Assembly (NCBI GenBank): GCA_003614735.1
Contig: KZ992557.1
Span: 1-31,656 of the forward strand
Origin: Thamnocephalis sphaerospora
Taxonomy: Eukaryota; Zoopagomycota; Zoopagomycetes; Zoopagales; Sigmoideomycetaceae
Direction: 5' to 3'
DNA: 31,656 nt
The notes beneath the pieces are model-generated. The model had not been told where the DNA came from, did not search any database, and saw only the letters and a program-made list of their open reading frames with translations. Of the stretch, positions 30,121 through 31,656 are shown one piece after another. The position numbers and the translations under genes are program-made. Every line of letters starts with the position of its first letter. Position 1 is the first letter of the stretch.

Positions 30121-31656
30121 CTAGTCGTCTAGCCCTTTTTCAGCTGTCTGAGATGGCGGCGCGGCAGCTTCGTCACTTTCTTCGCCGGTGGTACTGTCTT
30201 GGTTGCTCTCAGTCGCTTGTTTCTCGGTTGCATGCTCTGGTTGATTTTCGGCCACCTGTTGTGTCTTCACCTCCTCTTCCTGCACGGCCATCGTCGCCTT
30301 TCGCCTATGCGGGATGGCTACTTTTCTGTCAACTGTTTTCTGCAGTCCCTGAATTGCAACTTTGTATTCGCTGACAGCTATCCTCAACTCGCCAATGTCC
30401 TCATCGCGATCAGCAACAAGTTCACTCAACACATTATTCTCGATCTCTAGTGTGCTGATAGTTTTGTCTTTCTCTCCGCTCTTTGCTTTCAATGTTTCAA
30501 TTTCCGCCTGCTGTTTGCCAATTTCTGCCTCCTGTTCGTGAATCTCTGTGTCCTTTTCAGCAACTAGTGCTTTCTGCTTGCGGATTTCTGCATCCTTTTT
30601 GGCAATCGTAGCGGTGTTCTTACTAATCTCCGCGTTCTGCTCGGCAATCGTCATCCTTAGGCGTTCGATTTCCTCGAGCTGCTGTAATTTTTCATCCGCG
30701 GCTTGCTCATTAGCAAGTTTTGCTTCTTTCGTGCGCTCTTCTACTTCTCGTTGAATTCTCTCCTGAATCAAGCTCTCTTGTTCCTGCTGCGCATCATTAA
30801 TACGCAGCTGCACTACGCGGCCCATCAGATTCCACGGCGCTTGTTCGCAAATAAAGGATGAAAACATCTTGCTGCACTTTGCTCCCAGCTCATTTCGCTT
30901 TGCTTTGCATATACTATGCCGGTGGTGTTTGACAGTGGTGTCAAACACGGCTGTTTTGCGCCAATCGTCAGTGAATGGATAGCTACTACGCAGCTTGTTT
31001 GTCGCCATATCTCCTACCGATAGCATCGCTATAGCATTGTACAAGCTTTTTCAAAAGTCCGTCTTCAATCTCCTCGGCATCGATTTCTTCGGCATCAATT
31101 TCCTGCTGCACCGGCCCGATGGCTTCCAAAAAGGTGTAGTAGGCATGACGAACAGTCATGTCGTAGAAATCGCCGATATGGTTCATATACTGCCCTTTGA
31201 ACAAACAACATTTCTTTTCGCTAGCATAGCTCTGCGTTTCGCGTATAATATTATGGGTATATTAGTGTTGGAAGATTACATTGTTAACTGCATGCACGTC
31301 AACTTACCTCCACTGCCTCAAGTGTTGGTGCGTCGACTTTTAACAAAAAGGTCTCAACACCAAATGCGCTCCAGTGATCTCGAATATCGCGCTACGCACT
31401 TGATGTTAGTTTAAGTGGACACAGACAGTATGTGCATGTAAACTGCGAGCCAGCCTTACCCGTATGCTAGTCAAATGAGATACTATCCTGTCTGCTGAAA
31501 CTATCTTCCAGTAGCTTGGCTTGAAAAGATAGCCAGGGTTATGTCTGTAAACAAACCTGCAATACACTCGGTGTTAGTAAAATATCGGTTGGTTGGGACA
31601 AAAACAAACTAAAACATACCGCTCACGAAGCCTGTCAACAGCAGCATCAAACTCCT
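30121..31656 (-). CDS. unrecognised protein with C-terminal heptad coiled coil (5' end missing)
   Basis: The gene enters from the right edge. Visible exons 31656-31620, 31556-31460, 31391-31308, 31231-31018 and 30950-30121 join in one frame to about 419 residues. The first 145 or so (GYLFKPSYWKIVSADRIVSH, DHWSAFGVETFLLKVD, HIGDFYDMTVRHAYYTFLE) look globular but match no family I know. A repeated EIDAEEIDAEEIEDG follows, then a long charged coiled coil with about ten near-identical heptads of the AEIxKQx type, and a tail rich in Glu, Thr and Ser. Its composition is more AT-rich than the neighbours. Introns have normal GT/AG ends and branch sites such as ACTAAC, which supports a real gene. It could be cytoskeletal or signalling; no function is assigned. 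Confidence 0.7.
30442..30651 (-). repeat. tandem heptad-coding repeat
   Basis: About ten consecutive 21-base units encode heptads such as EISKNTA, TIAKKDA, EIRKQKA, EIHEQEA, EIGKQQA. The Ile/Ala spacing is that of a coiled coil. Units are diverged at the DNA level. Confidence 0.75.
31064..31108 (-). repeat. 15-base tandem repeat coding EIDAE
   Basis: Two adjacent 15-base units (31079-31093, 31094-31108) plus a partial third encode EIDAE-EIDAE-EIEDG inside exon 31231-31018 of the coiled-coil gene. Confidence 0.8.

Noticed and set aside
1-31656. Bacterial operon, CRISPR array, transposon or tRNA genes
   Set aside because: Genes are split by short spliceosomal introns with mixed orientation; no repeat-spacer array, transposase, terminal repeats or cloverleaf pattern was seen.

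Overview
The window is nuclear DNA from an intron-dense, gene-dense eukaryote. I infer an early-diverging fungus. The reasons are a single-chain urease with fused gamma, beta and alpha parts, a full-length ABCC pump, exocyst and CORVET subunits, and roughly 80 short introns (about 45-100 nt) with GT or rare GC donors, CTAAC/CTGAC-like branch sites and AG acceptors. The lineage is inference only. Base composition is moderately GC-rich in the core genes and visibly more AT-rich at both ends.

Left part (1-4400): no confident gene up to 1118; then a two-exon gene for a predicted secreted, catalytically dead kinase-like protein (+, 1119-2465), converging on an eight-exon alpha/beta-hydrolase (-, 2758-4182). 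Centre left (4709-13099): an eleven-exon ABCC/MRP-type transporter of about 1540 residues (-), then the splicing branchpoint-binding protein SF1/BBP (-, eight exons, about 582 residues).

Centre (13476-20358): an eighteen-exon Vps3/TGFBRAP1-like CORVET subunit (-) sits head to head with exocyst subunit Sec6 (+, only two exons). Their shared 430-bp intergenic region carries CAG and CT microsatellites. Right part (20615-29968): urease (-, six exons) converges on Sec6 at overlapping poly(A)-like signals and is divergent from a twelve-exon voltage-gated potassium channel (+). The channel is followed 91 bp later by the eighteen-exon DNA-repair nuclease subunit XPF/Rad1 (+). At the right edge an unrecognised coiled-coil protein (-) runs off the window.

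Most exon models were rebuilt by hand from splice signals plus protein-family continuity. For every complete model the spliced length is a multiple of three with no internal stop. The genes are unrelated housekeeping and transport functions in eukaryotic order; no operon, mobile element, tRNA, rRNA or CRISPR array was seen. The least conventional items are the secreted pseudokinase, the Kv channel, three GC-AG introns sharing one donor hexamer, the nearly intronless Sec6, and the heptad-repeat orphan at the right end.
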